Notes under the pieces: generated by a model
Databases searched by the model: none
The model's input: only the letters and a program-made list of their open reading frames with translations
What the model was told of the DNA's origin: nothing
Translations under genes and position numbers: made by a program
In this document: positions 27,610-38,487 of the stretch, in pieces
Numbering within the stretch: position 1 is the stretch's first letter
Layout of the letters: each line of letters opens with the position of its first letter
Source: JAKFWF01 sp963732635
GTDB lineage: Bacteria; Pseudomonadota; Alphaproteobacteria; Rhizobiales; Hyphomicrobiaceae
DNA length: 64,000 bases
Reading direction: 5' to 3'
Assembly (NCBI GenBank): GCA_963732635.1
Contig: CAVTAL010000007.1
Span: forward strand, 353,708 to 417,707

Positions 27610-29497
27610 CTAGCGACGCTTGAATTCTTCGAGTGATACAAGGACCACGGTTGGGTTGATCCGGTAGCCCTTGCGAACCGTTTCTATGATCGCGTTTGGA
27701 TCAAACGGAGTGTCATCGAGCGCTAGCGCCGCCTCTTCCAACTCCTTACGTGCGCGGCGGATGGCGGAGCGCACCGCTTCATCATGCAGCGTGCCGAGTT
27801 TGTCCGCTATGGTCTTGGCCAGGAGCGCATTGTGATTTTGCGGGAGGCGGCCTTCAGTTCGTTGAGTTAAGGACATCTCAATCAGCAATTTGAGGATCGG
27901 AAAAATTGCTGAACCAAAGAGGGATGGCCGGTCTGAAATATGTATGCGGTGCTGAGCTTCATCCACTGCGATGAAGATATCGGCGCTCGGATTTGCGGTT
28001 TCCGTCCGTCCGGGCGGCGGTTCCGGCAGTCTTGCCGGAGGAGGTTCAATTGAAACCGGCGAAGCCGCAGTCAAGCGGCTCGCCAGAACCAGCGCCAAGA
28101 GTGAGCTGGGCGGCAAGACCCCGTCGATAACGTCGTATGGCTCGGTCGCCCTAGCCAGAACTGATCGGACGGAATTGCCATGTCGTCGAAAGAGATCGAC
28201 GACTTTCCTGGCGATGTCGTCCCGCTCGACCGCCGGATAGGCCTGCAGCACCTTGGCGACTGGCTCGGCAAAGCGAGACATGAAATCGCGCTCACTGATG
28301 CTGGCGCAGTCGAGTGCGAGACTGACTGAATCCAACACCATCACGCGGTTGGCGCCATTGTCACGCGAGCCGGTCAAGACGTCCGATTCGTAGCCCTCGC
28401 TCTCGTCGAACGCAGCGCCGCCGCCGGCCAATGTCGAGAACCTTCTCTGAACACATTGGATGCAAGTGCCGCAATGAGGCCGGTACGTCTTGATGGACCT
28501 AGAGCGGGTGCAGCTTATCGATCTGGTAATCAGAGAGGCGTGTTGTGTGGCGACAAGACCAGCGATGACTTGCGCCTTTGTCATCCAAATGAACGGATTA
28601 TCTATTTCGATGGGATGACGAGATACTAGATGAATCACGCAGTTGAGCAACTGAAGCGATCGAGGGTGTGTGGAGCGGCTGGAGCGTGCGCCGACCACTT
28701 GCGTAGCGATCGGCAAGTTCACGCTCATCACACCGTTTTCATAGAAGCGAATGCGGTCGGACTTTTCGATGTGAGCCGCGACAGCCGCCATCGCGGCAAA
28801 GAAGAAGCTGCGCGTTCTCTGAGTTGGCTCTCGATCGGGTAGCTCGAAGCGCAGATGGTTGTCGACCCAGACATGCGTAACCCGTCTTGGATGGGTCGCG
28901 GCCAGCTTGCCCGCAAGTTCCTTTTGGCGCTTTCCGACGATCGGTAAGTTACGATGACTGACGAGCACGACGTGCCGATTGGTATGCAGTAACTCGTGAA
29001 CTGCGCCCGCCAGTGAGTTGAGCCCACCGGAGAACAGAACGATCGAGGTCCCGCCCGACAGGTCCGCCTCGAACTCCTTCAGTCCAAGATATTGTTGCAG
29101 CTCGATCGGATGCTGGTTCGCGACGAAGTCGAAGCGCCACCAATCCTCGCTCAAGAACCCGAGCGTCTCGGAAAGCGTCTCTTTCACGTCCTGCCGCTGC
29201 CAAAAGGCTAGGTCGCGGACGGCGATCACCAGCAGGAAGTCCCGGCGCCATTCGCTGCCGAAGCCTGGATCTGTAAGAGCGCCCGCGTCCCGTAGTGCGA
29301 TCAGCGGCGAAGACGTAGCTGGCGATCTCAACGAAGTCGGTTAGCCGTTCTGGTTCATTGCCAACCAGGCGACTGCGCATCCTGTCCAGCTTGAGCGTGA
29401 GATTGCCGCCGTGCGTTTCCAAGCTGAGTTTCGTGCCGGGCGGATGTTCAGACCGCTGTTCGGCGCTCAAGCCACAGAGGAAGACATGCTCACGCAT
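27610..29497 (-). CDS. QueC-like (QatC-family) PP-loop protein with winged-helix tail, one frameshift
   Basis: About 628 residues after removing one inserted base near 29300. Residues 1-140 are an N-terminal domain of its own; the PP-loop is at 156-161 (FSGGLNSLAG); then FFFAAMAAVAAH, ENGVMSVNLP, SRSTHP and WMTKAQV, patterns I know from the QueC-like protein of Qat anti-phage systems; and the QueC zinc pattern Cys-x12-Cys-x2-Cys-x2-Cys ending HCGTCIQCVQRR. The C-terminal 110 residues look like a winged helix (AVRSAIRRARKELEE, KGYRINP). The usual Asp of SGGxDS is Asn. It overlaps the preceding gene by 8 bases and is last in the hsd operon. Confidence 0.8.
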
Positions 29498-30269
29498 TGT
29501 CCGCCCTCCGTGCGCGCAGCTCGTCGCGCATCTTCTTGAGGGCGTAGTCGGAGAAGCGCTGGGCCGATTCCCGGGTCAAGCTTCCGTTGAAATGGCCCTT
29601 GGAGAACCAGCCGCCGGCAAATTCCTCGACGATGAGCGAGGCCTCTCGGCAATGACGATCAAGGGCGGCGCGGAATTGCGTCTGCTGTTGGAGCGTCGCA
29701 ATTGCCCGATCTGGGCCGACGTGGTCGGCGAGAACGCGGCTGAGGTAATAGTCGAGCGTCTTGTGCGTCAAGCGAGCGAAAAAGTCGCGGGCCAGGGCTG
29801 CGAAGCGGTCTTTCGTCGCGAACTTGGCGAGTTCGATGCGGATGTCGTCGGCATTGGGACCAAAAAGGCTCGGCGTCTGATTGCCGACCAGACTTGCCAA
29901 GCTCTCGGAAGCGGCTTGTCGGGCGAGTTCGCCGAGATCGGTCCGGCCGGCGGTGCCGCTGATCTGGCTTTCGACGGCGCGCGAAAAGCCGGCGACGATA
30001 TTGATCAGCGATTGCTCGCTACCCGCGTTGAACCCGAGGGCTCGAAGTTCGGCGGCAAAGCGATCCGTGCGGGCGGCCAGCGGAAGCTGCGTCAGCAGCC
30101 AGACTGTGTTGGCGAGGACGGGATCGCCTCGCGCGGATATCAGCTCCTTCTCGGCGGCGATGGCAACGGCGGCGGCCAGCTCCGTTACGTCGGAGCCATT
30201 CGCCAACAGTTCAACGACCTGGGTCCATTCCCGCGACTTTGGCAATATGCCGAGGCGGACATGGCCCAT
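29490..30269 (-). CDS. Helical protein of unknown function paired with the QueC-like protein
   Basis: A 259-residue mostly alpha-helical protein starting MGHVRLGILPKSREWTQVV. Conserved-looking stretches include VWLLTQLPLAAR, GRTDLGELARQAA, PSLFGPNADD and FAALARDFFARLTHKTLDYY. No catalytic or membrane motif is visible. It starts 6 bases after hsdS and ends inside the first codons of the QueC-like gene, so the two are certainly one translational unit. I cannot name the family; it does not look like QatA, QatB or QatD as I know them. It may be the partner or regulator of the QueC-like protein. Confidence 0.8.
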   Translation of the reverse strand: MGHVRLGILPKSREWTQVVELLANGSDVTELAAAVAIAAEKELISARGDPVLANTVWLLTQLPLAARTDRFAAELRALGFNAGSEQSLINIVAGFSRAVESQISGTAGRTDLGELARQAASESLASLVGNQTPSLFGPNADDIRIELAKFATKDRFAALARDFFARLTHKTLDYYLSRVLADHVGPDRAIATLQQQTQFRAALDRHCREASLIVEEFAGGWFSKGHFNGSLTRESAQRFSDYALKKMRDELRARRADNA

Positions 30270-30275
30270 GACGCG

Positions 30276-32016
30276 CTACTCGGCGGCTGCTTTGGCGAGG
30301 TCGTCAGCAGGCGCCAGCGCCCCCGACAGCAAGGCATCAAGCAGGCGCCGGCGGGAATTGGCGCCGGTTGTGAGGCTCGCCTCTAGCCGGTCACACAGCG
30401 CCATCAGTTCACCGACCTTCACGACGATGCGATGTTGCTCGGCGTGGGGTGGCAGAGGAATTGGCATACGTCGGAAATCGCCGACATTCACCCCTTGCAA
30501 CGCAACTCCCTTCGTCTCACCGGCCATCCATGATTGGCAGAACGGCGCGTCGATGGAGAGGCGGACGTATTGCGAGTTGACTAGTTCGCAAATCGGAAAT
30601 CGAAGCATGTGCTGCGTGATATTTCCCCCCGCCAGTTCAGGCGGCACGAACGCTGTTTTGCCGATAGTGCCGTCTTTCGAGACGAGCAAATCGCCGGGCG
30701 CAAGTGTTGTCTTCTGGAACTTCGCAGCGCGAGCGCGGTCACATTTTGGAAGGCTGGCGACGTCAATCGTGCCCGTCTTCATTTCCGTCACTCGAACTGT
30801 CGGCACGCCATCCGCCACCCATTCCGGTTTCAAAATTCCGTAGGTCACGGTCTCGTTCGGCCGCACTAGTGTGTCTACTGAAGCCCACTCCCATCCTTGA
30901 GGAAGCGGAAACGCATCAGCGAGTGCGTCATTGTCCGGTTCGAGATCAGAAGGCTTTCGCTTCTTCGTCCACGGCAAGGCAATTATCCGCTTCAGCAATT
31001 CCGACGCCGGTTCGTCGTTCGCGTCCTGCGGCACCAGCTTGCCGCGCACGGCGAGGTTGAGGATGGTTTGGCGCAGTTGCTTGATCTGGTCGGGGCGCGT
31101 GGTGAGGGCGGGCAGCGCGTCGAGGGCGAAGCGGGCGTCGGCCTGGAAGGTTTCGGGATCGGGCGCGTTGAGGCGGGCGAGGCTCGCCGCCGCCAGCCGG
31201 TCGCGCGCCGCCTCCCGCTCCGCCCGCGCCGCCTCCAGCCGGTCGCACAGCGCCATCAACTCATCGACCTTGGCGACGATGCGGTGCTGCTCGGCGAGCG
31301 GTGGGAGGGGAACAGGCAATTCGAGATCGCATTCGCGTTCTTGGGCATTGCACCGCGTGCCGGCACCAGTCTGCTCATCGACGCGAACGCCTTGCAATAG
31401 GAGAGAGAACTTAGAAGATGAAGAGCCCGTCTAGTCCGATCTAGGCCGAACGAATGATCGCGACATGCTGGCTAATGTCGGCATCGCCGAGGTCGTTCGG
31501 CACGATGCAGCTTCGCCCAATCGATGCCGACTTGCAATGTCAAGAAGCAGATCTCGCCGGCAAGACGCGTTCCGGTCATGCGCTCGTGAGTTTCGTCGTC
31601 GATGTACGCGCATCGTTCGAATCGAAGGCTGTCCGTCTGTCGATGTTCTGCGATGCGCACACAACGGGATCGCCGTTGCCTCGTAGACGTCTGTTCATTC
31701 GTCGGAGCGCTGTCCGGCCTCAGTCAATTGCGCAGATGTCGCCAATGCGGACCCAAGCCCAGTTTGTCGGCAATTGCGAACGGTGGCTCGTCATCGAGAT
31801 CGGCTTCCTGCGCTCTGCATCTCGCTCGCCTTCACCAGCCGCGCCTTCTCCTTCGCGATCCGCTTCAGCAGTTCCGACGCCGGTTCGTCGTTCGCGATCC
31901 TGCGGCACGAGCTTGCCGCGCACGGCCAGATCGAGAATGAAGCGGCGCAGGCGGGCAATCGCGTCGGGCGCGTCGGCGATCCGCTCGTAGTGCGCCAGCA
32001 GGCGTTCCGCGTTCAT
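30276..32016 (-). pseudogene. hsdS: Type I restriction enzyme specificity subunit HsdS, frame broken in the first half
   Basis: The start ATG 32016 (MNAERLLAHYERIADAP) overlaps the hsdM stop. The protein begins with a conserved helix (LRRFILDLAVRGKLVPQD) repeated in the middle (LRQTILNLAVRGKLVPQD), and target-recognition domains end with PLPPLAEQHRIVAKVDELMALCDRLE and PLPPHAEQHRIVVKVGELMALCDRLE, the two-fold design of HsdS. TRD2 (30280-30950) is intact. TRD1 is broken by at least six single-base insertions between 31905 and 31400, including ones that create stop codons. It would set the DNA sequence recognised by the methylase and the nuclease. Confidence 0.85.
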
Positions 32017-33474
32017 CGGGCCAGCGCCTCGGCGAGGATCGCCTTCAACTGGTCGCGCAAGCTCGCCGTCTCGGCCTCGGCGGCGGTCAAGGTCGGCCAG
32101 CAGCGTTTCCGGGTCGCCGTGGTCGTCGGCCACCGCGTGCGGGTTCTTGATGTCGAGATTGTAGCCGCGCGCCTTCACCTCCTCGGCGGTCACCTTCCAC
32201 GCCTGCGGCGTCTCCTCGCGGCCCTTGCGCTCCTTGCCGCCCCACCAGTCGATGCAGCCCTGCAAATGCTCGAGCCGGATCGGCTTGGTCATCGAATAGG
32301 CTTTCTGGCCCTCGGGCACGCGGTGCTCGTAGAACCAGATGTCCTTGGTCGGCGCGCCCTTCTCGAAGAACAGCAGGTTGGTGCCGATCGAGGCATAGGG
32401 CTTGAACACGGAATTGGGCAGGCGGACGATGGTGTGGAGGTTGCACTCCTCCATCAGATGTTCCTTCAGCCGCGTCTTCACGCCCTCGCCGAACAGCGTG
32501 CCATCGGGCAGCACCACGGCGGCGCGGCCGTCCGGCTTCAGCAGGCGCACGATGAGCGCGAGGAACAGGTCGGCCGTTTCGCGGGTGCGGAAATGCTGCG
32601 GGAAGTTGCTCTCGATGCCGTCTTCCTCGCGCCCGCCGAAGGGCGGATTGGTGAGGACGATGTCGACGCGGTCGGTCTGCGTGTAGCTGATGTAGGGCCG
32701 CGCCAGCGTGTTGTCGTGGCGCACGAAGCTCGGGTCCTCGATGCCGTGCAGCAGCATGTTGGTGACGCAGAGCATGTGCGGAAGCTGCTTCTTCTCCACC
32801 GCGCGCAAGGCGGCCTGCATCGTCTGCTCGTGCTCGGGCTTCTTCACGTAGCGCTCGCGCATGTGGCGGATGGCGCAGGTGAGAAAGCCGCCCGTGCCGC
32901 AGGCGGGATCGAACAGGATTTCGCCGGGATGCGGGTCGATCCGGTCCACCATGAAGGCGGTGACGGCGCGCGGCGTGTAGTATTCGCCCGCATTGCCCGC
33001 CGATTGCAGGTCGTTGAGGATCTGCTCGTAGATGTCGCCGAAGTGCTGGCGCTCGGCCAGGTTGTTGAAATCGACGTCGTTGATCTTGTTGACCACCTGC
33101 CGCATCAGCTGGCCGGACTTCATGTAGTTGTAGGCGTCCTCGAACACGTCGCGCACGACGCGGCGGCGGTCGCCCGGCTTGCCGGTGAGTCGGCAGGCCC
33201 TTCAGCGCCGGGAACAGTTCGCCGTTGACGAAGGCGAGCAGCGCCTCGCCGGTGATGCCCTCCGGGTCCGCCGCCCAGGTGCGCCACTGGAGCTTCGTCG
33301 GGATCGGCGAGCGGTAGCCGTGCTTGAGTGAGTTCGAGTTCCTGATCCTGATCGTCGATGATCTTGAGGAAGAACATCCAGCACAACTGGCTGATGCGCT
33401 GCGCATCGCCATCGACGCCGGTGTCCTGGCGCATGATGTCTTGAATGGATTTGACGAGTGGTGCGGACGGACAT
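32013..33474 (-). pseudogene. hsdM: Type I restriction enzyme methylase subunit HsdM, frame broken near both ends
   Basis: About 485 residues once joined. The start is MSVRTTRQI at 33474, three bases after the hsdR stop. The N-terminal helical domain has CWMFFLKIIDDQDQELEL; the methylase core has FDPACGTGGFL (SAM site) and VLTNPPFGG (catalytic NPPF for N6-adenine), then DGTLFGEGVKTRLK. Frame changes are seen near 33460, 33340, 33190 and 32085, each cured by deleting one base; the large central part (32090-33156) is intact. Its TGA overlaps the ATG of hsdS. With HsdS it methylates adenine; with HsdR it forms the restriction complex. Confidence 0.9.
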
Positions 33475-33477
33475 GGG

Positions 33478-35936
33478 TTAGGCGGTTTCCTGATAGAGCG
33501 CGGATTGCAGTTCGTGAACGGCCTCTCGAAGCCTTGCTTGCCGCCGAACGCCTTGATGAGTTGAACGACGCTGCCCATCGCGCTGAAGGGCGCGATCTTC
33601 AGCACGTTGGCGTCGTCGAGATTGAGCACGCCCTCGTCGGCGATACTTGGCCAGCAGCGCATCGAGCACGGCGCGGGCTTGTGGCGCCGTATTTGGTGAA
33701 CACGTCGCGCTTCTTGACGTTCTCGGCCCGCTCGCGGCGGGTCAGCGGCTTCTGTCGAAGGCGACGTGGCAGATCAGATCGAAGGGATCGAGGTCCTTGC
33801 CCAGTTCCTCGGCGATGGCGATCGAGCGGCAGGCCCTCGGCTTCCAGTTCCTCGATGATCGCCTGCTTGCGCTCCGCCGACTTCCAGCGCTTGAGGAAAT
33901 CGTCGAGGCTGGCGAAGCGCTTCTTCAGCGCCGTCTTGGTGAAGTCGCGCAGGCATTCGGTGACGAGCTTGCCGTTCTCGTCGAGATATTCGACGCGCTC
34001 GGCGACGATGCGGGCGCCGACGCCATCGACATAGACCTTCTTCGGCTCTGCCGCCGTCCGGCGGCAGCGGATGTCGGGCGGGCCGATCGACGATGGTTTC
34101 GTCCTCGCCGGGCTCGTCGGGCAGCGTCTCGCCGTCCTCGTCGGTCGGCGGCACGTCGTCGGGCGGCGTGATCGGATCGTCCTCGCCGGGCTCGTAAATC
34201 TGCACCGGCTCGCCGTCGAAATCCGGGTCGGCGAAATGGCTGGTCGCGCCGCGAAAGTCGATCAGCGTGAAGTAGAACTTCTTGGTGTCCTCGTGAACGC
34301 GGGTGCCGCGCCCGACGATCTGCTTGAACTCGGTCATCGAGCCGACCTCGCGGTCGAGCACGATCAGCCGGCAGGTCTGCGCATCGACGCCGGTCGAAAG
34401 CAGGCGCGAGGTGGTGACCAGCACGGGATATTTCGATTCCGGGTCGATGAAGTTGCCGAGCTGATCCTGGCCTTCCTTGTCGCTGCCGGTGATGCGCATG
34501 ACGTAGCGGTGGTTTTCGGCGACCAGATCGGCGTTCTCGTTGATGAGCGCCTGCCGCATCCGCGCCGCGTGCTCCTGATCGACGCAGAAGACGATGGTCT
34601 TCTGGAAGCGGTCGCCGCTTTCCTTCAGGAACTCGGTGACCTTCTTCGCGGCGAGCTTGGTGCGGTCGTCGAGCACGATGCGTCCGGTCGAAATCCTTGG
34701 TGTTGTAGATGCGGTCCTCGACCTCCTCGCCGTCGCGGTCGAGCTGGCCCGTTCTCGGGCCGATAGCCTTCCACGTCGCGGTCGATGTGGACCTTGATGA
34801 CCTTGTAGGGCGCGAGGAAGCCGTCGCTGATGCCCTGCTTCAAGCGAATAGGTGAAAACCGGCTCGCCGAAATAGTCGATGTTGGAGACGTATTCGGTTT
34901 CCTTCGGCGTGGCGGTGAGGCCGATCTGCGTGGCGCCGGAGAAATGGTCGAGGATTTCGCGCCAGGCCGAATCCTCGGCCGCGCTGCCGCGATGGCACTC
35001 GTCGATCACGATCAGGTCGAAGAAGCCGGGCGAGAACTCGCGGAAGAGCTTCTGCCGCTCCTCCGGGCCGGTGATCGCCTGATAGAGGCCGAGATAGATT
35101 TCGAAGGCGGTGTCGATGCGGCGCTTGTTGTCGAGCGCCAGCGTCAGATCGACCGTGGTGCCGTCCTGCCGCTCGATGGTCTTGGCGTTGGTCGAAAGCT
35201 TCGCCATCGCCGCGCCGAACGGGCGGAAGTCGTTCACCATCGTCTGGTCGATCAGCACGTTGCGGTCGGCGAGGAACAGGATGCGCTTCTTGCGGCCCGC
35301 CTTCCACAGCCGCCAGATGATCTGGAACGCCGTGTAGGTCTTGCCGGTGCCGGTCGCCATGACCAGCAGGACGCGGTCGCGGCCCTTGGCGATGGCCTCG
35401 ATCGCCGCGTTGACGGCGTTGACCTGATAGTAGCGCGGGGCCTTGCCGCTGCCGTCGTCGAAATAGTCCTGAAGGACGATCTGCTCGGCTTCCGGCGTCG
35501 AGGCCCTTCCAGGCGCGATAGCGCGCCCACAGATCGGCGGGCGACGGGAAGGCGTCGAGGCCGAGGTTCGTCTCGATCGTGGCGCTCTGGCCGGTGCGGT
35601 CGTGGAACACGAAGCCGTCGCCGTTCGAGGAGAACACGAAGGGGATATCCAGCGTCGCGGCGTAGTCGAGGCCCTGCTGCATGCCGTCGCCGACGCTGTG
35701 GGTGTTGTCCTTCGCCTCGATCAGCGCGATCGGGATGTTCGGCTTGTAGTAGAGAACGTAGTCGGCCTTCTTGGCCTTGCCGCGCGTCACCAGCTTGCCG
35801 CGCACGATGATGCGGCCCTTGGTGAAGCTAGACCTCCTCGCGGATCTGCAACATCTCGTCCCAGCCCGCGCGCTTGACGGCGGGCAGTGATGAACTTCGT
35901 GCAGATGTCGCGTTCGCTGAGGGATTTCTTGTCCAA
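33478..35936 (-). pseudogene. hsdR: Type I restriction enzyme endonuclease/translocase subunit HsdR, frame broken
   Basis: About 815 residues when joined. Near the N-terminus is the nuclease-type domain (IALIEAKDNTHSVGDGMQQG, the E-x-K motif), then the SF2 helicase motor: Walker A MATGTGKTYTAFQ, DEAD-type VIDECHRGSA, LTATPKE, and the C-terminal lobe with GRGTRVHE. The C-terminus reads FERAVHELQSALYQETA. At least ten frame changes are visible: 35885, 35830, 35500, 34845, 34750, 34690 and several between 34070 and 33530. The start is uncertain (TTG 35936, LDKKSLSERDICTKFI). It is the first gene of a five-gene operon. Confidence 0.88.
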
Positions 35937-36080
35937 GATTTCGGTGCCCCGGCCTGCAATGGCGCAATCGACGTGTACATTAGCGCTACCCGCTTCAACC
36001 TGCCCACCCCCGCACAGCTGACCGTTGCACGCAAGGGCCATTAAACTGTGGATCGTGATTTGCCGACGCGGAGATGCGCC

Positions 36081-37005
36081 ATGAGCACCACAGAGCAGCG
36101 ACTGGCCGCCAATCGCACGAATGCACTGCACAGCACCGGTCCGTTGACGACGGCCGGCAAGGCAGTGGCCAGTCGAAATGCACTGCGTCATGGTTTTTTA
36201 AGCGCCAAGCTGCTTCTTGGACGACGAAGACCCGAGCGAATTCCAGGCCATGTTCGCTGATCTGTGGCGTTCGCTCAATCCCGTCGGGAGCATGGAGGGT
36301 GCGCTGGTCGAGCGCATCGCCGTCACGCTGTGGCGACAGCGGCGGCTGGTGCAGGCGGAAACGGCCAACCTCGCGCTCGCCCGGCAGCCGCGAAAGATCG
36401 CGAGCGGGGCGTCGTCCGAAATGGGGCGCGGTTACGGCTCAGAACTCAAGGCGGATGACCTGGAGCCCTTCGATGCCGAGCGGGCGGCGTGGGCAGCCAA
36501 GGTCATCGCGGAAATCGAGGGGCTGGACGAAATCGACCTGCGGACATTGGAACAGCGCGCGCCCTACGTTTTCGAGCAACTCACCTCAGACGCTGCCGAA
36601 GACGAAGAGGAAGTCGCCAAATATGCCGAGATCCACGAAGGAGGGCTTACCGGCTTTGTTGCCAATCTGCTGCAATGGTGTCGTGAACAGCTAGCGCGAG
36701 GCCGAGGCACGACCGCAAGTCCTCCTCGCTCGCCGAGCAGGTCCGCGCCAAGCGGCTGGTGCTGCCGGCCGATACCCTGGAATTGCTGGCCCGTTATCAG
36801 ACGACACTCGACAACCAGCTGTTCAAGATTGCTCAGGGCGCTGCGCGAGGCGCAGGAGTGGCGGTTGAAGACGATTGAGGCGGCGCCGACGGCAGCCAGC
36901 GACCAGCCGAGCCAGTCGAGCAGGCGGCCTGAGCGTTGGGTTCGTTTCGCAAAACGCCTGTTTGCCGAGTGGCATCGACGGCGGCATGTTCAACTTCCCA
37001 ATTGA
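36081..37005 (+). pseudogene. Conserved mobile-region hypothetical protein (NALxSTGPxT type), frame broken
   Basis: The start ATG 36081 has GGAG 7 bases upstream. The N-terminus reads RLAANRTNALHSTGPLTTAG with SRNALRHGF, a pattern of a family scattered through genomic islands of alphaproteobacteria and other phyla. After an insertion at about 36215 the frame continues as FADLWRSLNPVGSMEGALVE and WRQRRLVQAETANLALARQ. A second frame change lies near 36700 and the exact end is uncertain. No function is known. It diverges from hsdR. Confidence 0.6.
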
Positions 37006-37032
37006 TTTCGGGAAAATCCGGAGACGAATTTC

Positions 37033-37645
37033 ATGGGCGGACGTGGCTCAGGCCGACCGGCGAGCTACGGCTTCACCGTCGACAAGTGCCACGAGTATCA
37101 TTCCATCGATCTCGCCTGGCTGCGGCGCAAGAAGCTGTTGAACGTCGGACGCTGGTCGACGCTTGACCTGGTCGCGCGCTGGGCACGAAACCGGTTCGAT
37201 CCGCGTCGAATGCCTGACCGATGGCGTTCGACTGGTCTACCGGCACCGCCGTCACGGCGATGACTGGGAAGATGTTCGCGAGTTCGTGCCGTTTGTTGAG
37301 ACGAGCACCGCATTCGGTGGCCGGCGGCAGTGGTTCCGATGCCTGTCATGCGATCAACAAATGCCGCATTCTATATGGCGGCAGCTACTTCCGTTGTCGG
37401 CGCTGCCATCGCCTGAAGTACGAAACGCAATACGAGCCGCCTTTGGCCGCGCTGCCACGCGCGCCCTCAAGATCCGCGACCGGCTCGGAGCCAAGGGCGG
37501 CCTGGACGATCCGTTCCCCGAGAAGCCGAAGGGCATGCACTGGAAGACCTATGAGCGCCTGACGGCTCAGGACGAGCGGCTGCAGAGTGCGTGGGCAGTC
37601 GGAATTTCGGCAAAGTTCCGATTGTTCGAGCCGCCAGCCGATTAG
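37033..37645 (+). pseudogene. Conserved hypothetical protein starting MGGRGSGR, possible zinc-ribbon, frame broken
   Basis: About 200 residues. It starts MGGRGSGRPASYGFTVD and continues IDLAWLRRKKLL, then in the next frame SIRVECLTDGVRLVYRHRR, DWEDVREFVPFVET, GRRQWFRCLSC, in another frame YGGSYFRCRRCHRLKYETQY, and back to RAATRALKIRDRLG, PEKPKGMHWKTYERL. The two Cys pairs (RCLSC, RCRRC) suggest a zinc ribbon. At least three indels are needed. The family is frequent in rhizobial islands and near the previous gene; its role is unknown. Confidence 0.6.
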
Positions 37646-37754
37646 ATGCTCGCCTGTGGTATGGTTCCCAGCCGTGGCAATGGCTGGTACGGTCCGCTAC
37701 CGGCAATTCTGCGGCAACAATCCAAACATCACCGACATGGCGAAGGAGCCGATC

Positions 37755-38435
37755 ATGCTGAAATTCTACTACAGCACTGCGCCTAACCCGATGAAGGTCG
37801 CACTGTTCTTGGAGGAAAGCGGCACGCCCTACGAAGCTATTCCGGTGGATACGCGCAAGGGGGATCAGCATACGCCGGCCTATCTGGCCATCAATCCCAA
37901 CGCCAAGGTTCCGGCGATCGTCGACGGCGACGCGGTGGTGTTCGACAGCAGCGCCATCCTGCTATATCTCGGCGAAAAGACGGGGCAATTCATGCCTCCG
38001 AATACGCCGAAGGCCCGTGGCGAGATGCTGTCTTGGATGATGTTCATTGCATCAGGCCTCGGCCCGTTTGGCGGCCAGGCGGTCCACTTCAAAGTCTACG
38101 CTCCGGAAAAAATCCCTTACGCTCTCAATCGCTACCAGTTCGAAGTGGAACGTCACTATGGCATCCTGGACGCTCATCTTGCCAAGCATCGCTATATGGT
38201 GGGCGAGACCTACACGATCGTCGACATGAACTTGTGGGGGTGGGCGCGCCTTGCGCCCTTCGTTGTCGGGGACCACGCATGGACGAAATTCCCGAACGTC
38301 AAACGCTTGGTAGACGAGATCAATGCCCGACCGGCGACGGCTCGAGCAGAGGCACTGAAGACGCGCCATCAGTTCAAGACCGAGAATGACGACGAGGCGC
38401 GCCGCAACATGTTCAGGCATCTGGCTACGAACTGA
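37755..38435 (+). CDS. Glutathione S-transferase family protein
   Basis: A 226-residue GST. The thioredoxin-like N-terminal domain starts MLKFYYSTAPNPMKVALFLEE; NPNAKVPAIVD supplies the cis-proline and DSSAILLYL the glutathione gamma-glutamyl contact. The C-terminal helical domain follows with the N-capping YTIVDMNLWGW. It resembles the YghU/YfcG-type bacterial GSTs that reduce disulfides or peroxides. ATG 37755 has AAGGAG seven bases upstream, which decides the start. It is an intact gene among broken island genes. Confidence 0.9.
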   Translation: MLKFYYSTAPNPMKVALFLEESGTPYEAIPVDTRKGDQHTPAYLAINPNAKVPAIVDGDAVVFDSSAILLYLGEKTGQFMPPNTPKARGEMLSWMMFIASGLGPFGGQAVHFKVYAPEKIPYALNRYQFEVERHYGILDAHLAKHRYMVGETYTIVDMNLWGWARLAPFVVGDHAWTKFPNVKRLVDEINARPATARAEALKTRHQFKTENDDEARRNMFRHLATN

Positions 38436-38487
38436 ACTTCGGGTTTTGTAAAGACGATCTGCGCCCGTGGCGCGAACGGGCTGACAT

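Noticed and set aside
27610..30269. A complete Qat or CBASS system
   Set aside because: No QatA ATPase, TatD nuclease, CD-NTase or TGT-like gene is present next to the QueC-like gene; only the QueC-like part matches.
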